From Lactococcus paracarnosus (GTDB lineage: Bacteria > Bacillota > Bacilli > Lactobacillales > Streptococcaceae), in NCBI RefSeq assembly GCF_006770285.1, contig NZ_CP017195.1:2046001-2110000 (forward strand): DNA of 64,000 nucleotides, in the 5' to 3' direction. Below are positions 51,699-59,431 of the stretch, one piece after another. The translations under genes and the position numbers were made by a program. The notes under the pieces are model-generated. The model was not told where the DNA came from, did no database searches, and saw nothing but the letters and a program-made list of their open reading frames with translations. Numbering within the stretch: the first letter of the stretch is position 1; every line of letters begins with the position of its first letter.

Positions 51699-52292
51699 TT
51701 ATAATGAATCTGCACTTAATGGCTTCACATCACTAAGCAAGGGATGATTTTCATCTGCATCACTCACTTCTGCATTAGCAATATTTTTCCATTTGATTCC
51801 TAAAGCAGGGTCTGCATAATTAACAAAGGCGTATTTTGGTTTTAACTCAAGTGCCCAGTAATCATTTACAAGGTAGCTATACGATACAAAATCGCTCAAA
51901 ACTTGGAAACCATTTGCTACACCACGTGGCACAAATATACCTTTACTAGCATTAATTTCAGTTTGATAGACATGACCAAAACTAGCACCTTCTCGCAAAT
52001 CAACCCATGCACCAAGTACACGACCATTATCCGCTACAGAAATATATTTATCCCATGGTTCCGCGTGTAAGCCACGTAAAACATCTTTTCTCGAAAAAGA
52101 GACATTATTCTGCAATTTACCTTCTGTAAAAAAAGAGGTCGGAAAGCCTAGGGGTATCATTTTTTCTTTTTGAAAGTTCTCTTTAAACCAGCCACGATTG
52201 TCTCCATGAACAGGAATGTCAAACTCTAACATACCAGGGATTTCAGAAATTTCTCGTACTGCTAATGGTTTACCAAAAAAATCTTCACTCAT
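51699..52292 (-). CDS. rmlC: dTDP-4-dehydrorhamnose 3,5-epimerase
   Basis: Epimerises the keto sugar at C3 and C5. About 197 residues, cupin fold, with DNRGWFKENFQ near 32-42, LRGLHAEPWDKYI near 74-86 (catalytic His) and the conserved VPRGVANGFQVL. The start at 52292 (MSEDFF) is one base after the rmlA stop. An earlier in-frame ATG inside rmlA is less likely. GGAGG lies 12 bases upstream. Confidence 0.94.
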   Translation of the reverse strand: MSEDFFGKPLAVREISEIPGMLEFDIPVHGDNRGWFKENFQKEKMIPLGFPTSFFTEGKLQNNVSFSRKDVLRGLHAEPWDKYISVADNGRVLGAWVDLREGASFGHVYQTEINASKGIFVPRGVANGFQVLSDFVSYSYLVNDYWALELKPKYAFVNYADPALGIKWKNIANAEVSDADENHPLLSDVKPLSADSL

Positions 52293-52293
52293 C

Positions 52294-53169
52294 TTAAACA
52301 TCAGCCTCCACAAGTCTTAGTAAATATTGACCGTACTCATTTTTCTTAAGTGCTTGCGCAAGTTCAATCACTTGCTCACGTGTTATATAGCCCATACGGT
52401 AGGCAATTTCTTCTAAATTAGCTACTTGTACATTTTGCATGCGCTGTACCGTTTCGATATATTGTGCTGCTTCAAGTAGTGACTCGTGTGTTCCAGTATC
52501 CAGCCATGCAAAACCACGTCCCATCACCTCAACATCTAAATCACCACGTTTAAGGTAGGCATCATTCACATCTGTGATTTCAAGCTCACCACGAGGTGAC
52601 GGTTGAATAGACTTAGCAATTTCAACAACATCATTATCATAGAAATATAGACCAGTAATCGCATAATTTGATTTTGGATGCTCCGGCTTTTCTTCTACTG
52701 ATATCGCACGCATGTTTTTGTCAAATTCGACAACACCAAAACGTTCTGGATCCTTCACTTGGTAGCCGAAAACTGTCGCACCCTTGTCTTTAGCAGCAGC
52801 ACGGGCTAACATACTAGACATACCAGGACCATAATAGATATTATCACCAAGTATCAAGGCAACATTATCAGCACCGATAAAGTCAGCACCGATAATAAAA
52901 GCTTGTGCCAAACCATCTGGGCTTGGTTGAACAGCATAGCTAAGTGAGATACCAAACTCACTCCCATCTCCTAATAATTCTTCAAAACGCGGTACATCTT
53001 GTGGCGTCGAAATAATCAAGATCTCTTTAATACCTGCTAACATTAAAGTTGAAAGCGGATAATAAATCATTGGTTTATCATAGATGGGCATCAATTGTTT
53101 ACTTGCTGCACGCGTTAGTGGATATAAGCGTGTTCCTGAACCGCCTGCTAATATAATACCTTTTGTCAT
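52294..53169 (-). CDS. rmlA: Glucose-1-phosphate thymidylyltransferase
   Basis: Makes dTDP-glucose from glucose-1-phosphate and dTTP, the entry to the rhamnose pathway. From [10 protein letters not shown] it is 291 residues, with the nucleotide-binding [11 protein letters not shown] (9-19), the metal-site region [10 protein letters not shown] near 107-116 and [12 protein letters not shown] near 160-171. The family is about 290 residues, so an earlier in-frame start at 53244 is rejected. It is the first gene of rmlACBD. Confidence 0.95.
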   Translation of the reverse strand: MTKGIILAGGSGTRLYPLTRAASKQLMPIYDKPMIYYPLSTLMLAGIKEILIISTPQDVPRFEELLGDGSEFGISLSYAVQPSPDGLAQAFIIGADFIGADNVALILGDNIYYGPGMSSMLARAAAKDKGATVFGYQVKDPERFGVVEFDKNMRAISVEEKPEHPKSNYAITGLYFYDNDVVEIAKSIQPSPRGELEITDVNDAYLKRGDLDVEVMGRGFAWLDTGTHESLLEAAQYIETVQRMQNVQVANLEEIAYRMGYITREQVIELAQALKKNEYGQYLLRLVEADV

Positions 53170-53267
53170 GCTGAATTCTCTTTTCTTTTTTATCTTTAAA
53201 TATGACAATAACACACTAAGCATAGATAGCCTCTGTATTGTCAAGTATCCAAAATATCAATCATCTA

Positions 53268-53276
53268 ATTATATCA
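53268..53276 (-). promoter_or_regulatory. Extended -10 of the rml operon
   Basis: Minus-strand TGATATAAT (TATAAT at 53268-53273) without a good -35, about 100 bases upstream of rmlA. A TTGACA (plus-strand TGTCAA near 53239-53244) further downstream could be part of a second promoter. Confidence 0.45.
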
Positions 53277-53346
53277 TATTTATTATTACATGTGCCACCT
53301 AGTAATAAAACTGATATAGTTTATAAGTTAAATCCCTTATCACTAC

Positions 53347-53382
53347 AAAAAAAGACAAGGTCACTTAGACTTGTCTTTTTTT
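53347..53382 (-). terminator. Terminator after ezrA
   Basis: AAAAAAAGACAAG (53347-53359) pairs with CTTGTCTTTTTTT (53370-53382) around GTCACTTAGA, 28 bases after the ezrA stop. Confidence 0.85.
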
Positions 53383-53409
53383 GGCTTGCTCTTTAACAAA
53401 CTGATGTTC

Positions 53410-55140
53410 TTAACGGTAATCAGGTGTTGGTTTTGTGTTATAGTAGACATTTGAAATTCGCTCTGAAGCTCCTGGCTCTACTTCATCTAGCGCAACAGAT
53501 ATCTCTTCAAAAGATGCAGTGTAATTACGATCTCGCTCAAACAATTGGTAAGCCTTCGCAATACTCTTGGCAACCCGTTCATTTGTTGTCTTATAACGAT
53601 TTGCATATTGCATCAAATCTTCCGCTAAACGTGCATTATCAACCATTTCATCTGTCGCATCTTTAAGATTAGCAACATCTTCTGTCGTGACATCAACCAG
53701 ATGATTAACACCATCGATATTAACCTTGACTTTATTTAGTTCTTTAAATAAAGTTTGTACTCGCTCAGAAGTGGCAAAAAACTTATCTAAATAAGACTGG
53801 GGTAAGCCAGGTAAGTTACGTTTTTCAACGTATCGTTTTAAGATACGAATTTCTCGATCAAAGGTATCAGCCACATCTTGTGCAGCTTTTTCTTGTTTTC
53901 GTAAATTCTGTAAATCGCTACTAATTTTAACCTGATTTTTTTCGATATCATCAAGTGTAGAAATGATAATGTCTACTTCTTTACCAAGTAAACTATACGG
54001 CTGCGCATTCTCTTTTATCACATCTAGAATTTCACTTACGCCAGAATCAAGTGTCTCAAGTTCTTCTTGGAACCCTCTGACTAAGCCCATCTCATTACCG
54101 GTCAAAATATAATTTTGTGAAACATGATCGATTTCAAGCAAGAGATTTTTATTATTAGTACGTGTATGTGCAAGATAATCTTTTATAATATTAGCATTAT
54201 TGGCAACGTCTCGTCTCGCCTTATACTCTTCTGAAAAAGTTTCATATAAGCCGTCTAGATTAAGCTTCATTTTCTCCAACTGAGCATCTGCACGATCTAG
54301 CTCAAAATTTTCCACAAAAATCATAGCCTGTGCTAAATCATCACTAATTTCTTGTAGCTTATCTTCAACTTTTGCTGATTCTGGTAACTTTAAATCTTTT
54401 GCTTTAAAATCCTCATAACCATTAGTTAATGATTCTAGTTGCGCTGGATATGTTTGTGTTAACTCAATGACAAGAGGTGGGATACGATCTGCAATTGCAC
54501 CGAGTGCGATTGTATGTTCTTCAGCAGTTTCTAGAACTTCAGATGCTTCTATGGGATCACCAGTAGAATTTAAATCAACAAATTGCGTAAACTCTGTCTC
54601 GATATTCTTTAGTTGTACTTGAAGTTCAGTGATGGCAACACCGTATTTCCCAGCATTATCAGAGATTTCTGAACGTAAGGTATCATACAAGTCTAGAGAA
54701 TCTTGAATCTTAGATGAATTAATCGTTTCTTGCTTGGTTAACTCAGATATACCATCTCGGATAGACTGTACGTCTTCTTCCATTAGTTTAATCTGGCTTT
54801 CTGAAGCGTCAACCGAAGTACGTGCTCTAATAAATCTAAAGGAATCATTTAACTGTTCAGCTTCAAAAATATGATTTTCTAAATCTGCAAAAGAATTAGC
54901 CGATAAATCAATCCATTTTTGATTCCACTCTCTAAAAATCGTCTGACTTTGACCGACTAAGTGGAGTTTTTTAACAGCTTCAACTTCTTCTTGAACAGGC
55001 AAATCAAACAAATCTTCCTTGCGCTTCTCAAGAGCAAGAATGCGATTCTCTGTTTGCTTACGTAGCACCATCGCTATAACATAAAATATAACGACTATTG
55101 CTAGCAATATGATTATTGCAATTATAATACTTTTAGGCAT
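53410..55140 (-). CDS. ezrA: Septation ring formation regulator EzrA
   Basis: A membrane-anchored divisome protein that tunes FtsZ ring assembly. The 576 residues start with a single membrane helix (about 4-25, IIIAIIILLAIVVIFYVIA-like), followed by long coiled-coil spectrin-like segments. The C-terminal NYTASFEEISVALDEVEPGA is characteristic. Length matches EzrA of streptococci (about 575). GGAGAGTAAAAAAGA precedes the ATG. It is a single gene between terminators. Confidence 0.93.
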   Translation of the reverse strand: MPKSIIIAIIILLAIVVIFYVIAMVLRKQTENRILALEKRKEDLFDLPVQEEVEAVKKLHLVGQSQTIFREWNQKWIDLSANSFADLENHIFEAEQLNDSFRFIRARTSVDASESQIKLMEEDVQSIRDGISELTKQETINSSKIQDSLDLYDTLRSEISDNAGKYGVAITELQVQLKNIETEFTQFVDLNSTGDPIEASEVLETAEEHTIALGAIADRIPPLVIELTQTYPAQLESLTNGYEDFKAKDLKLPESAKVEDKLQEISDDLAQAMIFVENFELDRADAQLEKMKLNLDGLYETFSEEYKARRDVANNANIIKDYLAHTRTNNKNLLLEIDHVSQNYILTGNEMGLVRGFQEELETLDSGVSEILDVIKENAQPYSLLGKEVDIIISTLDDIEKNQVKISSDLQNLRKQEKAAQDVADTFDREIRILKRYVEKRNLPGLPQSYLDKFFATSERVQTLFKELNKVKVNIDGVNHLVDVTTEDVANLKDATDEMVDNARLAEDLMQYANRYKTTNERVAKSIAKAYQLFERDRNYTASFEEISVALDEVEPGASERISNVYYNTKPTPDYR

Positions 55141-55231
55141 TCTTTTTTACTCTCCATCACTGATCTGTTAATATATTTAAACCGTGTATTCAAATTATAA
55201 ATTCCGTGTTTCATTATACCATATTTACACA

Positions 55232-55269
55232 AAAAAAGACACTGAAAATTAACTTCCAATGTCTTTTTT
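55232..55269 (-). terminator. Terminator after tsf
   Basis: AAAAAAGACA (55232-55241) pairs with TGTCTTTTTT (55260-55269) across an 18-base loop, with a T-run on the minus strand. It lies 135 bases after tsf. Confidence 0.7.
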
Positions 55270-55403
55270 CCATATCATTTTAGGTTAGTTCGAACTGAGC
55301 AGTTATCTAAAAATAACAGTGTTATTATGCTAATTAAGAATTTAGCTACCTTTTATTCTTAGATATAGCAAACGCAGCAGGCCACACACTACCTAACGAC
55401 TTA

Positions 55404-56441
55404 TTATTTTTCTAAAGCAGCAGCCATCGTCGCTTGAACTTCAGCTTCAAAGTTATTTGCCGCCTTTTCAATACCTTCGCCAACTTCAAAACGTGCAAAT
55501 GCAACAACAGTTGCGTTAACAGAAGCCAGGTATTGCTCAACAGTTTTGCTATCATCCATCACATAAAGTTGTGCTAACAATGTGTAAGCTTGGTCAACTT
55601 TTGTATTATCAAGCATGAAACGTTCCATTTTACCTGGAATGATTTTATCCCAGATTTTTTCAGGTTTGCCTTCTGCAGCTAATTCAGCTTTAATAGCCAC
55701 TTCTGCTGCTGCAACGATTTCATCTGTAAGTTGTGCTTTAGAACCATAAGTAAGGAATGGTAATGCTGGTTTATCAACCATTGCACGGCTTTCGTTGTCC
55801 AATTCAATCACGTGGTTAAGTTGTGCCAACTCATCTTTAACGAATTGTTCTTCTAACTCTGTGTGTGAAAGCACAACTGGTTTCATTGCTGCAATATGCA
55901 TTGACACTTGTTTAGCAAGTGCATCATCAGCACCATCAACAACTGTGATAACACCGATACGTCCGCCATTATGTTGGTAAGCACCAAAATGTTGGGCATC
56001 TGTTTTCTCAATCAAAGCAAAACGACGGAAAGAAATTTTTTCTCCGATAGTTGAAGTCGCTTCAACGTAAGCTTCTGATAAAGTCTTACCAGATGCCATT
56101 TGAATCGCAAGTGCTGCATCGTTATCAGCTGGTTTGTTTTTAGCAATCAATTCTGCTGATTCATTAACTAAAGCAACAAACTGTTCGTTTTTAGCAACGA
56201 AGTCAGTTTCTGAGTTAACTTCAACAAGTGCTGCAAAGTTACCGTCAACGTAAACACCAGTTAAGCCTTCTGCTGCAATACGGTCAACTTTTTTAGCTGC
56301 TTTAGCCATTCCTTTTTCACGGAGTAACTCAGTTGCTTTTTCGATGTTACCATCAGTTTCTACTAATGCTTTTTTAGCGTCCATAACGCCAGCACCAGTT
56401 TTTTCACGTAATTCTTTTACTTGAGCTGCAGTAATTGCCAT
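55404..56441 (-). CDS. tsf: Elongation factor Ts
   Basis: Nucleotide exchange factor for EF-Tu. The 345 residues begin [26 protein letters not shown], the UBA-like domain with the TGAGxMDxKKAL signature, followed by [10 protein letters not shown] near 79-88 and the dimerisation domain. It is longer than E. coli EF-Ts (283) but like other streptococcal-type proteins. AGGAGAAAATAAA precedes the ATG. It is the second gene of rpsB-tsf. Confidence 0.97.
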   Translation of the reverse strand: MAITAAQVKELREKTGAGVMDAKKALVETDGNIEKATELLREKGMAKAAKKVDRIAAEGLTGVYVDGNFAALVEVNSETDFVAKNEQFVALVNESAELIAKNKPADNDAALAIQMASGKTLSEAYVEATSTIGEKISFRRFALIEKTDAQHFGAYQHNGGRIGVITVVDGADDALAKQVSMHIAAMKPVVLSHTELEEQFVKDELAQLNHVIELDNESRAMVDKPALPFLTYGSKAQLTDEIVAAAEVAIKAELAAEGKPEKIWDKIIPGKMERFMLDNTKVDQAYTLLAQLYVMDDSKTVEQYLASVNATVVAFARFEVGEGIEKAANNFEAEVQATMAAALEK

Positions 56442-56489
56442 TTTATTTTCTCCTTTTTGATGTGCTTATGATACTTAATTTTTTATGAA

Positions 56490-56522
56490 AAAGAGGGCTG
56501 AGGCGTAGGCCCCGCCCTCTTT
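56490..56522 (-). terminator. Attenuator hairpin between rpsB and tsf
   Basis: AAAGAGGGC (56490-56498) pairs with GCCCTCTTT (56514-56522). An inner GGC/GCC pair tightens the loop, and on the minus strand it is followed by TTCATAAAAAATT. It lies 49 bases before tsf and could lower tsf expression relative to rpsB. Confidence 0.65.
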
Positions 56523-56530
56523 CAATTTTA

Positions 56531-56677
56531 TTGGTCAATTCAAAAGAAGCTTATACTTCTTTTTGTCGTAACACGACGCGTTACTGATTGGTCAATTCAA
56601 AAGAAGCTTAGGCTTCTTTTTGTCGTAACACGACGCGTTACTGATTGGTCAATTCAAAAGAAGCTTAGGCTTCTTTT
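56531..56677. repeat. 57-bp tandem repeats at the rpsB 3' end
   Basis: Two full 57-bp units (56531-56587, 56588-56644) are followed by a 33-base third copy (56645-56677) that is the end of rpsB itself. The full units differ at two positions (CTTATACTT against CTTAGGCTT). Each holds a palindrome AAAAGAAGC-CTAA-GCTTCTTTT (sense) and a second small dyad GTAAC/GTTAC. The rpsB stop codon lies in the hairpin loop of the third copy. Confidence 0.92.
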
Positions 56678-57447
56678 GAACCTTCCACAACTTCTACCAA
56701 TTCTTCGATTGATTCAGCTGATGCTGGTTCAGATACGTTTGCATCTTCAGCTTCAACAGCATCTTCACCTTGATGACCTTCGATAATAGCATCTGCCATT
56801 TTACCAGTGATCAATTTAACAGCACGAATTGCATCATCATTTGCAGGGATGATAACATCAATTGGATCAGGATCCGCATTTGTATCAACCATTGCAACGA
56901 TTGGAATGTTTAATTTAGTTGCTTCTTGAACTGCAATTTGCTCTTTATGTGGATCCACGATGTAGATAACATCTGGGATACGAGGCATATCAGCAATACC
57001 GCCCAAGAATTTTTCAAGACGATCGCGTTGTTTATTCAAAAGTACAACTTCTTTTTTAGGAAGCACGTCAAAAGTACCGTCTTCTTCCATTTTGTTGATT
57101 TCTTTCAAACGTGCGATACGTTTTTGAATCGTACCCCAGTTAGTCAAAGTACCACCCAACCAACGGTGGTTGATGTAGTATTGACCAGCACGGAGTGCTT
57201 CTTCTTTAACAGCTTCAGCAGCTTGTTTTTTTGTACCTACAAAAAGAACAATAGCGCCGTTTGCTGCTGCGTCGCGTACATAGTTGTATGCGTCATCAGC
57301 AAGTTTTACTGTTTTTTGTAAATCGATAACGTGAATACCGTTACGTTCTGTAAAGATGAACGGTTTCATTTTTGGGTTCCAACGGCGTGTTTGGTGACCG
57401 AAGTGAACACCCGCTTCGAGTAGTTGTTTCATTGAAATGACTGCCAT
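56665..57447 (-). CDS. rpsB: 30S ribosomal protein S2
   Basis: A 260-residue S2 protein starting [29 protein letters not shown]-like, with [10 protein letters not shown] near 93-102 and the C-terminal acidic tail ending VEGSKEA. AAAAGGAGACTAGCTC precedes the ATG. Its last codons and stop are part of the 57-bp repeat. It is first in the rpsB-tsf operon. Confidence 0.98.
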   Translation of the reverse strand: MAVISMKQLLEAGVHFGHQTRRWNPKMKPFIFTERNGIHVIDLQKTVKLADDAYNYVRDAAANGAIVLFVGTKKQAAEAVKEEALRAGQYYINHRWLGGTLTNWGTIQKRIARLKEINKMEEDGTFDVLPKKEVVLLNKQRDRLEKFLGGIADMPRIPDVIYIVDPHKEQIAVQEATKLNIPIVAMVDTNADPDPIDVIIPANDDAIRAVKLITGKMADAIIEGHQGEDAVEAEDANVSEPASAESIEELVEVVEGSKEA

Positions 57448-57572
57448 GAGCTAGTCTCCTTTTAAAATTGTTTTTTCCTCTTTCGAACATCAACTATCAC
57501 CGCAACTATCTCTAGCACAACGACGATATCCGCTCAAAATGTGGTTTAGATTGCGTAAAATTTTACTGCAAC
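57448..57572 (-). ncRNA. rpsB leader (candidate S2 autoregulatory RNA)
   Basis: About 125 untranslated bases between the predicted start and rpsB, with self-complementary segments around GCGGATATCGTCGTTGTGC and AGTTGCGGTGATAG. S2 leaders that control rpsB-tsf are known in several phyla. Assignment here rests on position and length only. Confidence 0.4.
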
Positions 57573-57578
57573 CATTTA

Positions 57579-57607
57579 ATTATACATGACTTTAGCGTGT
57601 TTTACAA
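57579..57607 (-). promoter_or_regulatory. rpsB promoter
   Basis: Minus-strand TTGTAA (57602-57607), 17 bases, TATAAT (57579-57584) preceded by CATG. Confidence 0.75.
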
Positions 57608-57656
57608 GTCTTATTTGGTAATAATCAAGAATAAAGCAACCTTTTTGTCCACCTCA

Positions 57657-58196
57657 TTAACCCAAAAATTCGTTCGTCGTCATCAACCTTGCTACTGCCG
57701 AAAGTTCAGCAAGCATCGTTTCTTGGACCTGTTTGGCAGACATTAGCTCGCCATCTACTGTCAAATCTCTTGTAGCCGTCGCATCAGATATTACGATTGG
57801 CGCATAGCCTAAGCTTTCCGCAACTGGTGTTGTTGCACGGATACACATGTGTGTCATCATACCACAAATGACAAGCTGTTCAACACCATTTTGTTCTAAT
57901 TGATGCTGCAAGGTTGTGCCTTGAAAACTGTTTGGAAATTGCTTTTCTACAATTATGGAACTAGCATCATGTTTTAATTGCGGATGCAAGTCAGCACCTA
58001 CTGTTCCTACTTCAAAAAAATCTGCATTTGTTTCATACTTGATATGCTGAATATAAATGATTGGTAATTTTGCTGCAAGAAACTGTGCTTCCAATGCATT
58101 AATCTTTATCAATGCCTCATCAGCACCAGCTAATGTCATTTTTCCGCCTGTAAAATAATCATTTTGCACATCAATCACTAATAGTCCTTGTTTCAT
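57657..58196 (-). CDS. Isochorismatase-family cysteine hydrolase
   Basis: A 179-residue protein of the isochorismatase/nicotinamidase superfamily with the full catalytic triad: Asp9 in VIDVQNDYF, Lys85 in VEKQFPNSF and Cys118 in MMTHMCIRAT. Substrates in this family range over nicotinamide, ureidoacrylate, isochorismate and others, and none is indicated here. AGAGGTATAGAG precedes the ATG. It is divergent from an Lrp/AsnC-type regulator, which may control it. Confidence 0.9.
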   Translation of the reverse strand: MKQGLLVIDVQNDYFTGGKMTLAGADEALIKINALEAQFLAAKLPIIYIQHIKYETNADFFEVGTVGADLHPQLKHDASSIIVEKQFPNSFQGTTLQHQLEQNGVEQLVICGMMTHMCIRATTPVAESLGYAPIVISDATATRDLTVDGELMSAKQVQETMLAELSAVARLMTTNEFLG

Positions 58197-58289
58197 CTCT
58201 ATACCTCTTCTCTATTAAATAAAGTATAATAGTTTTATAGTAGATAGTAAATGCTTTTGCGAAAGGGGTTTTAGCCAACATCTTTCACG

Positions 58290-58709
58290 ATGAAAGGAAT
58301 CTCATTGGACAACATCGATCATCAAATCTTAGCCTATTTAAAATCAAATGCTAAACTGACAAACAAAGACATTGGCCAACTGATCCATATGACAGGACAG
58401 GCCGTAGGTATCAGAATCAATAAATTGATTGGTGCCGGACACATTCAAAACTACACCATCTCTATTAAGTATGATCACAAACAATTTATCCGCGTTTTCA
58501 TGGATAATAACCAGTATGACACCTTTGAATCAGCAGTAAATAGATATCTTGAAGTAGACGATTTTTATAAAGTGTCAGGACAAGCCTGTTATATGATTGT
58601 TGGCCATTTTTCTCATGAAAGACTAGCCCAATTCATTACGACAATCTCAAGATGGGGACGTTACAGCATCGAAACTGTCATTGACAACAGAAAAAAAGAT
58701 AGGCAATAA
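58290..58709 (+). CDS. Lrp/AsnC-family transcriptional regulator
   Basis: A 139-residue regulator. An N-terminal helix-turn-helix (about 6-60: LDNIDHQILAYLKSNAKLTNKDIG, MTGQAVGIRINKL) is followed by a RAM-type effector domain. The ATG at 58290 has no close ribosome binding site. A TTG at 58305 (protein then begins at LDNIDHQ) has AAAGGA 8 bases upstream and gives the usual Lrp N-terminus, so it may be the true start. It is divergent from the isochorismatase-family gene and convergent with the NUDIX gene, 6 bases away. Confidence 0.85.
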   Translation: MKGISLDNIDHQILAYLKSNAKLTNKDIGQLIHMTGQAVGIRINKLIGAGHIQNYTISIKYDHKQFIRVFMDNNQYDTFESAVNRYLEVDDFYKVSGQACYMIVGHFSHERLAQFITTISRWGRYSIETVIDNRKKDRQ

Positions 58710-58715
58710 TCTATA

Positions 58716-59234
58716 TTATAAATCATGCCCACCGTAAACACCATTCAAGTCAAACAATAAATCAATGACACTTTTGTGATAAGGAATAAATTCGCCACTT
58801 AAAATTAAGGCTTGAACCGCTTCACGTGTTGCCCATTTTACCGACTGGACTTCAGATGTTTGCAGGCTTAACTCTGATAGCGCTATGTCTTGATAAAGCA
58901 TATAGTAGTCATCAAACCCTTCATCAAAATTCAGGGTAAAAAAAGGTCTCATCTCAGAAAAATCATGATGCACCCCAATTTCTTCTTGTGTCTCACGTGC
59001 AATTGCTTCTTGACTCGTTTCGCCAGCAATAACACTCCCGCCGGCTGAGATATCCCACATGTTAGGCCACCCCTCTTTAAAAGGCTGACGTTGCTGAATC
59101 AATAACTGATTATCCGAATTTAAAATACTCAGATTAACGACCAATCGGAAGTCACCAGCACTCAGTTTTGTCCCCCGTTCAGCTGTTCTACCGGTAAGTC
59201 GACGCTCTTGATCATAAATATCAAATAATTCCAT
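58716..59234 (-). CDS. NUDIX hydrolase
   Basis: A 172-residue protein from the ATG at 59234, which has GGAGGAGATAAGC directly upstream. An ATG five codons earlier is rejected. The Nudix box GGSVIAGETSQEAIARETQEEIG is complete at 65-87 (G-x5-E-x7-R-E-x2-E-E-x-G). The N-terminal ELFDIYDQERRLTGRTAERG resembles the YfcD/isopentenyl-diphosphate-isomerase-like branch. It hydrolyses a nucleoside-diphosphate-type compound of unknown identity. Confidence 0.9.
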   Translation of the reverse strand: MELFDIYDQERRLTGRTAERGTKLSAGDFRLVVNLSILNSDNQLLIQQRQPFKEGWPNMWDISAGGSVIAGETSQEAIARETQEEIGVHHDFSEMRPFFTLNFDEGFDDYYMLYQDIALSELSLQTSEVQSVKWATREAVQALILSGEFIPYHKSVIDLLFDLNGVYGGHDL

Positions 59235-59307
59235 GCTTATCTCCTCCACAACATATCATACGTCAAGTGGGCATAAATGACAAGTAAAAATCTATGTCGT
59301 CTGACAT

Positions 59308-59359
59308 GACTAGTGAACTTACTAGTCTTATCAGAGAAGATTAAACTAACTAGTCTCTA
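59308..59359. repeat. ACTAGT-containing dyads between NUDIX gene and adhE
   Basis: GACTAGT (59308-59314) and ACTAGTC (59321-59327) form a 7-bp inverted repeat around GAACTT. Another ACTAGTC follows near 59350-59356. They lie between the NUDIX promoter region and the adhE terminator and could be operator sites for the NUDIX gene. Confidence 0.4.
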
Positions 59360-59394
59360 CTTATATGTTTTGACAGATGACTTATTTATAACGT

Positions 59395-59421
59395 AAAAAA
59401 CCGCACATCTGTACGGTTTTT
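59395..59421 (-). terminator. Terminator after adhE
   Basis: AAAAACCG pairs with CGGTTTTT, extended by AC/GT inside, with an ATCT loop, 11 bases after the adhE stop. Confidence 0.85.
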
Positions 59422-59431
59422 CTTGAATTAT

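Noticed and set aside
56531-56677. Short repeats as a CRISPR array
   Set aside because: The units are directly adjacent without unique spacers, and the third copy is rpsB coding sequence.
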